NCBI GenBank assembly: GCA_021828085.1
Contig: JAKATE010000002.1
Span: 1-41,010, forward strand
Origin: Thermoplasmata archaeon
Lineage (GTDB): Archaea; Thermoplasmatota; Thermoplasmata; Lutacidiplasmatales; UBA184
Direction of reading: 5' to 3'
Length of the DNA stretch: 41,010 nt
The notes under the pieces are model-generated. The model had not been told where the DNA came from. It saw only the letters and a list, made by a program, of their open reading frames with translations, and made no database searches. The translations under genes and the position numbers were made by a program. Shown piece by piece: positions 19,199 to 30,401 of this stretch. Each line of letters starts with the position of its first letter. Position 1 is the stretch's first letter.

Positions 19199-19244
19199 CC
19201 GCGTCCGCGCTCCCGATGCTCTCCGAGGAAAGCAGGCGAAACCC

Positions 19245-19255
19245 GGCTTATATAA
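19245..19255 (-). promoter_or_regulatory. TATA box for the GvpD/KaiC-like gene
   Basis: Minus-strand CATTATATAAG about 45 nt upstream of the start at 19198. Confidence 0.6.
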
Positions 19256-19280
19256 TGACCGGAAAGTCGGTCCTTCCGCC

Positions 19281-21878
19281 TCAGCGCGTCGCCCGCGCTC
19301 GCTCTTCGAGGAGATCGCGGGCGGAGCTCAGCGCGTCCCGGAGCGCCTTTCCCGAGGGGCCCGAGCCGGTCGCCGCGCTCTCGCTCCCCCCTCCCTTCCC
19401 GCCCCACGCGGGAAGGACGGCGGCCAGCAGTTCCCGCGCGGGAAAGCGGTCCGGCGCGGAGGAGGCGATGAAGAGCCGCCCCGGGGCGCCCTCGGACTCC
19501 GCAGAGAGGATCGCCACCGTGTCGGGGGTGCGGGTGAGCTCCCGCGCGAGCTCCTGGAGCCGGGCGGCGTCGAGGGAGGTCTCTCCGCTGATGAGATGGA
19601 GCCCGCCGGGAGGACCCTCCAGGTCCCGGGCCCCCTCGCGCCGCAGGCGCTGGGCGATCTCGCGAACGTCCGCCCGGTCGCCGGCCCGGGCCCCCTTCTC
19701 GAGCGCGTGGAGGCGCTCCTTGAGCCGCTCCACCGCGGGGGGGATGCCCTCCACGGGGGCAGCGAGCAGACGGGAGGTCTCCTCGAGCACGCGGCCCTGC
19801 TCCTGCATGACCGTGAGGGAGCGCTCCCCGGAGACGAAGTTGAGCCGCACCATCCCGTCCTGGATCCGCTCGGAACCCAGGATCTTCACGAACCCCACCT
19901 CGCTCGTGTGGGTGCAGTGCGTCCCCCCGCAGGCCTCCACGTCGAAGCCGTCGATGTCCACGATGCGAAGCTCGCGGCCGGGAACCGCCCCGCCCTGGTA
20001 GAGGCCGAACCCCCAGCGCTCCTCGGCCCGGTTGCGCGCCTCGAAGAAGCTCAGGACGGGCCGGTCCTCCGCGACGAGCCGGTTGACCAACCGCTCGACG
20101 CGGGAGAGCTCCTCCGGCGAGAGCGAGGACCAGTGGGTGACGTCGAGCCGGGCCCCTTCGACCCCCTTGTACGCCCCGGCCTGCCAGACGTGCGGTCCGA
20201 GGATCTTGCGCAGCGCCCCGTTGATCAGATGCGTCGCCGTGTGGTGCTGCATCAGCTGGCGGCGCCGGGGACCGTCGACCCGGCCTTCCACGATGTCGCC
20301 GATGCCGAAGGGTGCGGGGGAGGTCAGGCGATGGAGGACGTGGGGACCGACGCGCGTCACCTCGGGAACGGCGATCCCCGCGATCTCCCCCCGGTCGGTG
20401 ACCTGGCCGCCCCCCGTCGGATAGAAGTACGTCCGGTCCAGCACGACCCAGGGGCCCTCGCTGAAGACCACCCGGGCGCTGAAGCGCAGCCGGTACGGGT
20501 CGAGCGGGTAGAGGACCTCGGTGGCCGGGATGCTGGAGGGGACCTTGGGAGCCTCCGCCCCTCCCTCCTCCCCGGTCGCGCCCCCTTCCGCGGGGATCGC
20601 TCGCTCATGGAGAGCGCTCACCCGGGAGAGGAAGTCCGCCGGGACCTCGAGCGGGGTCCCCAGCTCCTCCTGCACCATGTCCGGCGGGATGCCGAAGCTG
20701 TCGTAGAGGCCGATGAGGTCCTCGAGGCCGAGGCTCCGACCCTCCGAGCCCCGGCGGGAGGCCAGCCGGCGCACCTGCTGGCGTCCGCGTCCGAGCGCCT
20801 CCTCGAACCGCCGCTCCTCGAGCTCCAGGATCGTCTGGAGGCCCGCGACGTCCCCTTCCACCTCCGGGAAGCTCACGCGAAGCTCCCGGACGAGGACCTG
20901 GAAGAGCGAGGGGAGGGAGAGCTCCCCCGGATGGCGGCGGAGGACGCGGAGCATCCGGCGCAGGAGCATGCGCGCGAGGTACCCCTCGCGCACGTTCGAG
21001 GGGACCACCCCGTCGGTGAAGAGGAACAGGAAGTTCTTGCCGTGGTCGAGGAGGATGGCGCGCTCGGGGTCGGAGAAGGCCCCCGGGAGCTCGGCGATCA
21101 TGCGCGGGAAGATCGCCTCGTAGATCGTCGGCGTCCCCTTCGACATCCAGACGCCCCGCTCGAGCCCGTAGCCGGTGTCGACCACGGTCATGGGCATCCG
21201 CCGCCAGTCCCCCTCGCGCCCCTCGTACTCCATGAAGACGAGCGTCGCCACCTCGAGCCCGCGGATCCCCACCGAGAGGGACGGGCCCCGGTTGCCGCCC
21301 CCCTCCCAGGCCTCCTCCTTGTAGGTGATCTCCCCGTCGGGGACCCCCAGGTCCTCGTGGTAGAACTCCTGGCAGAGCTCCACGGTCCGGTCCTTGAAGT
21401 AGACCGGCTGGTCGGGGAGATTGAAGGCGTGGTGGGCCATCATCTCGAAGAAGGTCAGGTGCCGCCCGGTGACGCCCACGTTGTCGATGTCCACCATCCG
21501 CAGGCACGGCTGCGAGATGGTCAGCGGGTTCGCCGGGGGCGGGATCGCCCCCGAGGTGACCCACGGCTGGAAGTCGTAGATGGAGGCCTGCACCAGCAGC
21601 ACGTCGTTGCGCCAGCGCGGCACCACCGGGTAGCGCCTCAGCCGCTTGTGCCCGCGCTTCTCGAAGAAGCCAAGGAAGTGCTCCCGGAACTCGTCGAGCT
21701 CGAAGGGGCGGCGGAAAGGGGAGCTCCCCTGGAAGGAGTACGGCGTGCACGGCGTCTCGCCGCAGCGGGTGCGGTCCCCCCGGGACCAGAACGCCTCCCC
21801 GCAGGAGCTGCAGACCCGCCGCCTAAAGCCGAGCCGGGCCGGGAAGGCCTCCTCGTATTCGCGCGGGTCGAGCGTCAT
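19281..21878 (-). CDS. alaS: Alanyl-tRNA synthetase (archaeal type)
   Basis: 865 aa; archaeal N-terminal C-SSCGEAFWSRGDRTRCG zinc segment, class II motifs, editing-domain HHTATHLINGALRKILG and CGGTHCTHTSEVG. Confidence 0.97.
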   Translation of the reverse strand: MTLDPREYEEAFPARLGFRRRVCSSCGEAFWSRGDRTRCGETPCTPYSFQGSSPFRRPFELDEFREHFLGFFEKRGHKRLRRYPVVPRWRNDVLLVQASIYDFQPWVTSGAIPPPANPLTISQPCLRMVDIDNVGVTGRHLTFFEMMAHHAFNLPDQPVYFKDRTVELCQEFYHEDLGVPDGEITYKEEAWEGGGNRGPSLSVGIRGLEVATLVFMEYEGREGDWRRMPMTVVDTGYGLERGVWMSKGTPTIYEAIFPRMIAELPGAFSDPERAILLDHGKNFLFLFTDGVVPSNVREGYLARMLLRRMLRVLRRHPGELSLPSLFQVLVRELRVSFPEVEGDVAGLQTILELEERRFEEALGRGRQQVRRLASRRGSEGRSLGLEDLIGLYDSFGIPPDMVQEELGTPLEVPADFLSRVSALHERAIPAEGGATGEEGGAEAPKVPSSIPATEVLYPLDPYRLRFSARVVFSEGPWVVLDRTYFYPTGGGQVTDRGEIAGIAVPEVTRVGPHVLHRLTSPAPFGIGDIVEGRVDGPRRRQLMQHHTATHLINGALRKILGPHVWQAGAYKGVEGARLDVTHWSSLSPEELSRVERLVNRLVAEDRPVLSFFEARNRAEERWGFGLYQGGAVPGRELRIVDIDGFDVEACGGTHCTHTSEVGFVKILGSERIQDGMVRLNFVSGERSLTVMQEQGRVLEETSRLLAAPVEGIPPAVERLKERLHALEKGARAGDRADVREIAQRLRREGARDLEGPPGGLHLISGETSLDAARLQELARELTRTPDTVAILSAESEGAPGRLFIASSAPDRFPARELLAAVLPAWGGKGGGSESAATGSGPSGKALRDALSSARDLLEERARATR

Positions 21879-21906
21879 GGGGCCGAGGGGCTACCCTCCC
21901 AGCGAG

Positions 21907-22665
21907 TTAAGCGTTCGCGCCCGGCGAGGCGGGCCGCTCCGGGGCCCGACGGCCCCCGGTCTCACAGAGGTCGACCACCGGGCATTCCCCGCACCGGGGG
22001 CGACGCGGCTGGCAGATGTTCTGCCCGTGCTGGACGAGGAGCGGGTTGAGCGGCACCCAGAGCTCCCGGGGGACGATCCTCTCCAGGGCGGCCTCGGTCT
22101 CCCCGGGGGTCTCGGTGCGCACCGCCCCCAGGCGGTTGGCCAGGCGGTGCACGTGGGTATCGACCGGGATCGCCGGGATGCCGAAGCCGAAGACCAGCGT
22201 GCAATTGGCGGTCTTCGGGCCGACGCGGGGGAGGGCGAGGAGCGCCTCCCGCTCCCGCGGCACCTCCCCCGCGTGCCGCCGGACCAGGATCCGGGAGAGC
22301 TCCCGGAGGTCGCGGGCCTTGCTGGCGTAGAAGCCGATGGGGCGGAGGATCCGGCGCAGGCGGGGGAGCGGGGCCCTGGCCAGCCGAGCCGGGTCCGGGT
22401 ACTCGGAGAAGAGGGCTTCGGCCACGCGGTCCGTGGTCTCGTCGCGGGTGCGCTGGGAGAGGACGGTCGCCACCAGCACCTGGAAGGGCTCCTCGGCGTG
22501 GGCGTGGAGGTACGGGACCCTCCAGATCCCCACGCGGTAGAACTCCGCCAGCCGACGGAAGAGCTCGGCCCAAGGGATCGCCCGGGGAGGGTCCTGGGGG
22601 GGCCGGGGGCCCTTCCCTCCCCGGCTCCGGGGCGCAGCGCCTCTCCTCCTCCGGGGCGGGCTCAA
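21907..22665 (-). CDS. nth: Endonuclease III
   Basis: HhH LPRVGPKTANCTLVFGFGIPAIPVDTHVHRLANRLG, Fe-S Cys cluster CQPRRPRCGECPVVDLC. TTG start at 22665 overlaps the folC stop (TTGA). Confidence 0.88.
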   Translation of the reverse strand: MSPPRRRRGAAPRSRGGKGPRPPQDPPRAIPWAELFRRLAEFYRVGIWRVPYLHAHAEEPFQVLVATVLSQRTRDETTDRVAEALFSEYPDPARLARAPLPRLRRILRPIGFYASKARDLRELSRILVRRHAGEVPREREALLALPRVGPKTANCTLVFGFGIPAIPVDTHVHRLANRLGAVRTETPGETEAALERIVPRELWVPLNPLLVQHGQNICQPRRPRCGECPVVDLCETGGRRAPERPASPGANA

Positions 22666-24074
22666 GGGACCCTCCGCCGGGAACGGGGCCGGGGGGAGGA
22701 GATCGGGTCGGTGAGGTCGGGGCCCTCGTGGGGCACGCCCCGCACGACCTCGAGGACGGCCCCGGCGAGATAGACGCCGCCCGCGGCGAGGAGGAGCCCC
22801 CGCGGCCCCACGAGGCCGCGCCCCCAACGGACCGCCTCGGCGACGGAGGGGAGCGCGAAGACCCGGGGGAAATGCGCTCGGGCCTCGCGGCGAAGCAGCT
22901 CGGGATCGGCCGCCCGCTCGGAGGCGAGGGGGAAGACCGCCACGGTCTCCGCCACGGGCCGGAGGGCTGCCAGGTTCTCCCCCACCCGCTTGTCGCTCAG
23001 GGAGGAATAGAGCAGGACCGAGGAGGCGGCCTCCCGGTCCGGATGCAGCTCCCGGAGCGACGCGGCGACCTCCTTCGCGCTCTCGGGGGTGTGCGTGGCG
23101 TCGAGGTAGAAGAGCGGCGCGGAGGAGAGCCGCTCCAGCCGCCCCGGCCAGCGCACAGCTCCGAACCCCTCCTGATAGGCGCGCTCGGGAAGGGTGCGGC
23201 CGGTGACCTTCTGGAAGAGATCGAGGGCGGCCACCGCCACCGCCGCGTTCCTCGCCTGGAAGGTGCCGAGGAGGGGGAGCGAGAGCCCCCGGTGCGTCGC
23301 CTCGGGGGTCACGACATCGAGCGTCTGGCCTTCGAGGGCGCTCTCCCGGTGCTCGACCCGGACCTCCTTCCCCAGGACCCAGAGCGGGACCCCCAGCTTC
23401 GCCGCCTGGCGGCGCACCTCCTCCAATCCCTCCCCCTCCGTGACCCCCGTGACCGCCCAGGCGTCGCGGTGGAAGATCCCGGACTTCTCCCGGGCGATCT
23501 CCCGGAGGGTGGAGCCGAGGAGCTCGGTGTGCTCGAGCTCGAGGCTCGTGATCACGGTCACGGGCGCCTGAAGCACGTTCGTCGCGTCGAGCCTCCCGCC
23601 GATGCCCACCTCGATGGCCGCGGAGTCGGCGTGCCGGCGGGCGAAGTGGTCGAAGGCCCAGGCGGTCGTGACCTCGAAGTAGGTGGCCTCACGGAAGAGT
23701 TCCGATCCACGTTCCAGGGCGTCCATCGCCCGGCGGACGCGCGCGATCCCGCGCACCACCTCCGCCGGCGTCGCCGGCCTCCCGTCCACCTGGGCCCGTT
23801 CCCGGTAGCTGAGGAGATGCGGGGAGGTGTAGAGCCCGGTCCTCCTCCCCGCCGCCTGGAAGACCGAGGCGATGAGGGCGGAGACCGAGCCCTTCCCCTT
23901 GCTGCCGGTGACGTGGACGCTGGAGAAGCTCCGGTGCGGGTCCCCCAGCTCGCGGAGGAGGAGCGCGGTGAGCTCCGGCCCGGGCCGGGTCCCGAGGCGC
24001 TTGAGGCCCCAGAGGTAACGAAGCGTCGAGGCGTACTCGGGGGAGGGCCCGGGACGTCGGGGGGGCTCGGGCAC
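22662..24074 (-). CDS. folC: Folylpolyglutamate synthase/dihydrofolate synthase family (Mur ligase fold)
   Basis: 470 aa; HVTGSKGKGSVSALIASVFQAAGRRTGLYTSPHLLSYRERAQVDG, GIGGRLDATNV, ARNAAVAVAAL. Confidence 0.92.
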   Translation of the reverse strand: MPEPPRRPGPSPEYASTLRYLWGLKRLGTRPGPELTALLLRELGDPHRSFSSVHVTGSKGKGSVSALIASVFQAAGRRTGLYTSPHLLSYRERAQVDGRPATPAEVVRGIARVRRAMDALERGSELFREATYFEVTTAWAFDHFARRHADSAAIEVGIGGRLDATNVLQAPVTVITSLELEHTELLGSTLREIAREKSGIFHRDAWAVTGVTEGEGLEEVRRQAAKLGVPLWVLGKEVRVEHRESALEGQTLDVVTPEATHRGLSLPLLGTFQARNAAVAVAALDLFQKVTGRTLPERAYQEGFGAVRWPGRLERLSSAPLFYLDATHTPESAKEVAASLRELHPDREAASSVLLYSSLSDKRVGENLAALRPVAETVAVFPLASERAADPELLRREARAHFPRVFALPSVAEAVRWGRGLVGPRGLLLAAGGVYLAGAVLEVVRGVPHEGPDLTDPISSPRPRSRRRVP

Positions 24075-24086
24075 GTTCGGACCGTC

Positions 24087-25814
<1,728 letters not shown>

Positions 25815-25910
25815 GGGAACGCTGAGCGACAGGCACCTATAGAACCTCTCCCGGGGGCGGGCGGGGTTCCCGCTCCTCCTGCGACAGCAACCTCGGAAGC
25901 GCCCGACCGC

Positions 25911-26636
25911 TCAGGGTCCTGAGGGCCCCGGCGCGGGGCCCCGCGGCGCAGGCTTCGGGACGAGCTTCGCTCGCGTGATCGCCCAGCGGTGCGAGGCGCC
26001 CCGGGACTCCCGCCGGCTCTCCTCCACCTCGATCCTCTCTCGGAACGCTGGCGCGTCGGTCACGAAGGTCTCGTACTCCCCCCCCTCCCCGGCAACGTGG
26101 AAGGGGGTGGGGCCCTTTGCCCGGCGTTCGAACTCCTCGAGCAGGGGGAGGTCCAGGGTGTGTCCCGCGAGTTCGGCTTCGAGCGGCTCGCTGGCCACCT
26201 GAACGATCCGGATCTCGAGACCGCTCTGGATCTCCTCGCGCACGGCGCGGGCACCGTCCATCCGCCAGAGCGGGGCGAAGACCTCGAGCCCGAGCTCCTC
26301 TCCCACCCGCTGCAGGCGCGACCACTGGTAGGAAGAGCCGATGGCCCCCACCGTGACCCCGTCGAGACCCCTCGACCGCAGTGGGGCGAGGGCGCCCCGG
26401 AGCCCCTCGAGCTCCGCCTCCGGCCCCCGGCCCGCCACCGACACCGCGCGATGCGGTTTCCTCCATGCCTGTGCCTGGAGAGCGACCCAGGCGAGGTTGG
26501 GAGTGTGGAAGAGCCAGGCGTCCTCCTCCTGCGGTACCAGCGTCAGCGCCTCTTCGATGGTGAACCCGGTCGATTCGAGCAGGAGGGCGGCATGGAGGGA
26601 GTCCTTCCCTCCGGAGAGCAGGGCCGAGAGCCTCAC
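25911..26636 (-). CDS. dph6: Diphthine-ammonia ligase-like PP-loop ATPase (Dph6 family)
   Basis: GTG start at 26636 (GTGA overlap with purL); RLSALLSGGKDSLHAALL, VGAIGSSYQWSRLQRV, GEGGEYETFVTDAPAF. Confidence 0.85.
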   Translation of the reverse strand: MRLSALLSGGKDSLHAALLLESTGFTIEEALTLVPQEEDAWLFHTPNLAWVALQAQAWRKPHRAVSVAGRGPEAELEGLRGALAPLRSRGLDGVTVGAIGSSYQWSRLQRVGEELGLEVFAPLWRMDGARAVREEIQSGLEIRIVQVASEPLEAELAGHTLDLPLLEEFERRAKGPTPFHVAGEGGEYETFVTDAPAFRERIEVEESRRESRGASHRWAITRAKLVPKPAPRGPAPGPSGP

Positions 26637-28984
26637 GGTCGGGCCGCGGGGAGAGGGCGCGGGTAGAAGCCCGCCTGCCAGCGGGGATAGAGACGCTCGA
26701 GGTCGAGCTCGGCCAGGCGGCGATCCCCCTCGGTCCAAAGCCCTCCCGCCTCCTCGACCCGCCCGATCCGGCGGAAGGGGAGCCCGCGGAGGACCCCGCG
26801 TAGCGCCTCCTCGTGGTCGGGGCGGACCTCCACCACCCATCGCGGACCCCCTTCCGCGAAGAGCTTCACCCAGCTCGGGATCCCTTCGCCACTGACCTGC
26901 TCCAGGTCGACGGAGAAGCCGAGCTTCCCCCCGAACGCCATCTCCACCAGCGTCTGGGAGAGCCCTCCCTCGGAGACGTCGTGCACCGCTTCGACGAGCC
27001 GCTCCTCGGAGGCTCGGAGGAGCCCCTCTCCGCAAGCCGGGAACGTCGCCCCGGGGAAGGCCGCGAAGCCTCCCCCCGGTCCGCCGAACCTCCTCTGGTA
27101 GCTCGAGCCGGTGAGCCCCCGCACCTCCGGCCCGAGGAGATAGAGGGCGTTCCCCGAACTCTTGAGGTCGCTACTCATCATCCGGGAGATGTCGGGAACC
27201 ACCCCTACCGTCAGGACGACGGGGGTGGGGGGGATGCTCGCACCGAGCCCTCCGTTGTAGAAGCTCACGTTCCCGGAGGGGACGCTGATCCCGAGAGAGG
27301 CACACGCACGGGCGATCCCCGCCACCCCCCGGTCGAAGTCCCCCAGGACCGTGGGGTCGTTGGGATTGCCGAAATTGAGGCAGTCCGTCAGCGAGTCCGG
27401 ACGGGCCCCCACGGCGTAGAGATTGGCGGCCGCCTCCTCCACGGAGGCGGAGCCGCCCCGCTCGGCGTCATAGGCACAGAGGAATGGCTGGCTCCCCACG
27501 GCCAGGGCGATCCCGAGGGCCTTGTTCGCGGAGACCTGGAGCACGGCCGCGTCGGCGTGGGTGGGGTGGTCCGGTCGGCCGGTGAGGGGCTTCCCTACGG
27601 TCCGCCCCTGGACCTCGTGGTCGTAGAGGCGCACGACGCCTTCCCGGCTCCAGCCGTTCTCGCTCAGGAGGAGCTCTTCGAGCGTCGCAGAGAGGTCGGA
27701 GGGAGCCGGCGGGAGGGGGTCCGGCGCACGGGGGGACGGGGGGGCCATGTCGAGCCGGGGAGGGGGGGGCTCCAGCCGGAAGGAGAGCGGGAGGTCGCCG
27801 AGCCTCTTGCCGCGGTAGAAGATCCGTTCCCGGTCCCCCTCGGTGACGGTCCCCACCACCGCCAGGGGGACCTCCCATCGCTTGAAGATGGCGCGAAGCC
27901 GAGGGAGGTTCGGAGGTTCCACGGCGAGGATCATCCTCTCCTGGCTCTCGGAGACCCAGATCTCCCAGGGCGCGAGCCCCGTCTCCCGGAGCGGCACACG
28001 CTCCAGATGGATCTCGGAGCCGAAGCCCCCGGCGTGCACGAGCTCCCCGGAAGCGCTGGAGAGCCCCCCTCCCCCGAGGTCCTTCATCCCGGCGATGAGC
28101 TTCTCGTCGGCCGCCTCGAGGCAGGCGTGGATGAGCGGTTCCTTCAGGATGGGGTTTCCCAACTGGACGGCCCCGCGCGACTCTTCCTCGCTCTTCGAGG
28201 AAAGCTCACGCGAGGCGAAGGCGACCCCGCCGATGCCATCGCGCCCGGTCAGGCCCCCGACGAGGACCAGATGCTGCCCCGCCCGGGACGCCCGGTTGGG
28301 CAGGAGACGGGAGCGCGGGAGGAGGCCGACGCAGGCGACGTTCACCAGCGGGTTCACGCGGTAGGCGCTGTCGAAGGTGAGGCTGCCCGCCACCGTGGGG
28401 ACCCCTACGCGGTTGCCGTAGTCGCGGATGCCCGCGACGACGTTCTGGAAGAGGTAGCGCGAGGGCTTGATGCCCGGGAGGGGCCGGGCCCGCCCGGGAT
28501 CGAGCGGGCCGAAGAAGAGCGGGTCGGCGAGGGCCACCGGCTTCCCTCCCATGGCGAGGACGTCACGCAGGATCCCCCCGATCCCGGTGGCGGCCCCCCC
28601 GTACGGTTCGATGGCGCTGGGGTGGTTGTGCGACTCGATCCTAAGGGCGTAGGCCCACTCCTCGTCGAGCGCGACGACCCCGGCATCGCCGCGGGCGAGC
28701 ACCCGGGGAGGGACCGGGAGGGGGCCGAAGTGACGGCTCAGGATCGGGCGCGACGACTTGTAGGAGCAGTGCTCGCTCCAGGACTGGGCGATCCCCGCGA
28801 GCTCGAGATCGCTGGGATCTCGCCCCTCGGCCCGGAAGTGTTCGGAGAGGGCCGCGAGCTCCTCGCCCGAGAATCCCAGGGAGCGCTCCTGGCTGAAGCG
28901 CGAGAGCTCCTCGGGGGAGAGGGAGCGGAAGCCCCCCGGCCGGGTCCGGCGGGTGCGGGGGACGGTGCTAGCGCCCCGAGCCAT
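26633..28984 (-). CDS. purL: Phosphoribosylformylglycinamidine synthase subunit II
   Basis: 783 aa; IAQSWSEHCSYKSSRPIL, RIESHNHPSAIEPYGGAATGIGGILRD, VHDVSEGGLSQTLVEMAFGG. Confidence 0.96.
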   Translation of the reverse strand: MARGASTVPRTRRTRPGGFRSLSPEELSRFSQERSLGFSGEELAALSEHFRAEGRDPSDLELAGIAQSWSEHCSYKSSRPILSRHFGPLPVPPRVLARGDAGVVALDEEWAYALRIESHNHPSAIEPYGGAATGIGGILRDVLAMGGKPVALADPLFFGPLDPGRARPLPGIKPSRYLFQNVVAGIRDYGNRVGVPTVAGSLTFDSAYRVNPLVNVACVGLLPRSRLLPNRASRAGQHLVLVGGLTGRDGIGGVAFASRELSSKSEEESRGAVQLGNPILKEPLIHACLEAADEKLIAGMKDLGGGGLSSASGELVHAGGFGSEIHLERVPLRETGLAPWEIWVSESQERMILAVEPPNLPRLRAIFKRWEVPLAVVGTVTEGDRERIFYRGKRLGDLPLSFRLEPPPPRLDMAPPSPRAPDPLPPAPSDLSATLEELLLSENGWSREGVVRLYDHEVQGRTVGKPLTGRPDHPTHADAAVLQVSANKALGIALAVGSQPFLCAYDAERGGSASVEEAAANLYAVGARPDSLTDCLNFGNPNDPTVLGDFDRGVAGIARACASLGISVPSGNVSFYNGGLGASIPPTPVVLTVGVVPDISRMMSSDLKSSGNALYLLGPEVRGLTGSSYQRRFGGPGGGFAAFPGATFPACGEGLLRASEERLVEAVHDVSEGGLSQTLVEMAFGGKLGFSVDLEQVSGEGIPSWVKLFAEGGPRWVVEVRPDHEEALRGVLRGLPFRRIGRVEEAGGLWTEGDRRLAELDLERLYPRWQAGFYPRPLPAARP

Positions 28985-29264
28985 GCGCGCGCGGCCCCTT
29001 CCGCGGGCTTCCGATCGTCACCTGGTGGATCACGGGGTTCGCGAGGAGCTGCTCCACGGCCCGCTCGGCCTGCCGCCGGGCCTCCTGGGGAGTGAGGCCG
29101 GAATAGCGCAGGGTGTACCCCTTGGAGATCCCCACGCCCACGAGCCCACGGACCTTAAGGAGCCGGAGCGCCTTGAGCACCTCTCCGGCCTCGGCGTCGA
29201 CGACCCCCGGCTTCAACCTCACTCGGACCTCAAGGGAGAGGACGGGGGCTTCGCTTCGGACCAA
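28968..29264 (-). CDS. purS: Phosphoribosylformylglycinamidine synthase subunit PurS
   Basis: MVRSEAPVLSLEVRVRLKPGVVDAEAGEVLKALRLLKVRGLVGVGISKGYTLRY; TTG start at 29264 with GGAGG upstream; a TATA-like TTTTAAA lies inside the longer ORF (29315). Confidence 0.85.
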   Translation of the reverse strand: MVRSEAPVLSLEVRVRLKPGVVDAEAGEVLKALRLLKVRGLVGVGISKGYTLRYSGLTPQEARRQAERAVEQLLANPVIHQVTIGSPRKGPRAHGSGR

Positions 29265-29296
29265 GGGCCTCCTGGGGGCGTCGGCACGAGGGAGGG

Positions 29297-29341
29297 GTTT
29301 AAAAGGGCGGAGCACGGAGATTTGGCAAAAGATTTAATAGT
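29297..29341. promoter_or_regulatory. Divergent promoter region purS / small archaeal protein
   Basis: TTTTAAA on the minus strand (about 29298-29304) and GATTTAATAG on the plus strand (29331-29340). Confidence 0.55.
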
Positions 29342-29349
29342 GACCCTGG

Positions 29350-29556
29350 TTGGCTCGCCCGCCTCCGGGGGGGTCCCTGACGGTGGAAGAACTCATTCTG
29401 AGCGTCGAATTCCTGCGTTCCCGGGAGAAGGTCACGGCCCGGGTGGTCAGCGAGGCCGGCGGGGTCCGGGAGTACAGCTCCTCCCGCTCGGCGGACGTGA
29501 TCGAGCAGGTCGTCGACGATCTCCGGGAAGAGTTCGAGTCCGCGCCGCCGAGCTAG
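29350..29556 (+). CDS. Small conserved archaeal protein, function unknown
   Basis: EELILSVEFLRSREKVTARVVSEAGGVREYSSSRSADVIEQVVDDLREEFES; an in-frame GTG at 29383 is an alternative start. Confidence 0.65.
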   Translation: MARPPPGGSLTVEELILSVEFLRSREKVTARVVSEAGGVREYSSSRSADVIEQVVDDLREEFESAPPS

Positions 29557-29592
29557 GCCGTACCCGGGACGACCGGCCAAGATCGAAGTGCC

Positions 29593-29937
29593 ATGGGGAG
29601 GACGAGCGGGGGGAACCCGCCAGTGAGCGCCGCTGTGGAAGGGGCCTTCACGAAGGTTTGGGGAGAGGATGCCGTGGTGGCGCTCATCGCCCTCAAGGTG
29701 GAGACGGCAGAGGCCGACCACGTGGCCAGCGAGACCAGCAAGTTCTCCGAGGTCGAGGACGTCTTCCTGGTCACCGGGGACACCGACATCTTTCTCAAGG
29801 TCCGCTTCCCGCACTACGGGGAGCTCAAGGACTTCGTGCTCCACCGGCTCCCCGAGGTGAAGGGGATCCGGGAGAGCAAGACGCTCCTCGTCGTCACCGC
29901 CTACAAGGAGGCCGGCGAGCGCCGGGGGACCCCGTGA
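29593..29937 (+). CDS. Stand-alone Lrp/AsnC effector-binding (RAM-like) domain protein
   Basis: 114 aa; AVVALIALKVETAEADHVASETSKFSEVEDVFLVTGDTDIFLKVRFPHYGELKDFVLHRLPEVKGIRESKTLLVV; no HTH. Confidence 0.8.
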   Translation: MGRTSGGNPPVSAAVEGAFTKVWGEDAVVALIALKVETAEADHVASETSKFSEVEDVFLVTGDTDIFLKVRFPHYGELKDFVLHRLPEVKGIRESKTLLVVTAYKEAGERRGTP

Positions 29938-30254
29938 GCAGCCCGAGCGCCTCCGGGGAGAGGGAGGGCGCGCTGGAGGCCTCCTTCGCCGGCCTTCCCC
30001 CGCTCGTGGAGAGCGCGCTTCACCGCGTCGCGCTCCTGCTCCATCAGCTCACCGAGGACGCCTCGCTCCCGCGGAACATCCGTCGCGGCGCGCAGGGGGC
30101 CCTCACCGAGCTGACGCGTCGGGGCGTGGCGGTGGACATGAAGGTCGCCGGCACCGTGGGGCTCCTCGACGAGCTCGCCAATGACGTGAACCTCCCCCAG
30201 CACGGGCGGACGGCCATCTGGGGGATCATCAGCCAGCTGGAGAGCCTGCGGTGA
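29934..30254 (+). CDS. UPF0147 family protein
   Basis: GTG start overlapping the previous stop (GTGA); LLHQLTEDASLPRNIRRGAQGALTELTRRGVAVDMKVAGTVGLLDELANDVNLPQHGRTAIWGIISQLESL. Confidence 0.85.
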   Translation: MSSPSASGEREGALEASFAGLPPLVESALHRVALLLHQLTEDASLPRNIRRGAQGALTELTRRGVAVDMKVAGTVGLLDELANDVNLPQHGRTAIWGIISQLESLR

Positions 30255-30331
30255 GCGGACTCCCTATGCTCCGGGCCCCCCGCGGGCACGGAGGATCCCC
30301 CTGTTCCCATGGGCCCGTAGCTCAGGCCGGT

Positions 30332-30362
30332 AGGTCGGAGGAGCGATCCTCCGGCCCGGTGA
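30332..30362 (+). other. tRNA intron 1 (D-loop, position 20/21), 31 nt
   Basis: Near-strict BHB: central 4-bp helix GCCG/CGGU, 3-nt bulges GTA and GAA, 10-bp intron helix capped by GCGA. Confidence 0.88.
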
Positions 30363-30401
30363 AGAGCACCCGGCTTTTAACCGGATGGTCCGGGGTTCGA
30401 A

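Noticed and set aside
19185-22049. 954-aa plus-strand ORF
   Set aside because: Antisense to alaS; shadow ORF.
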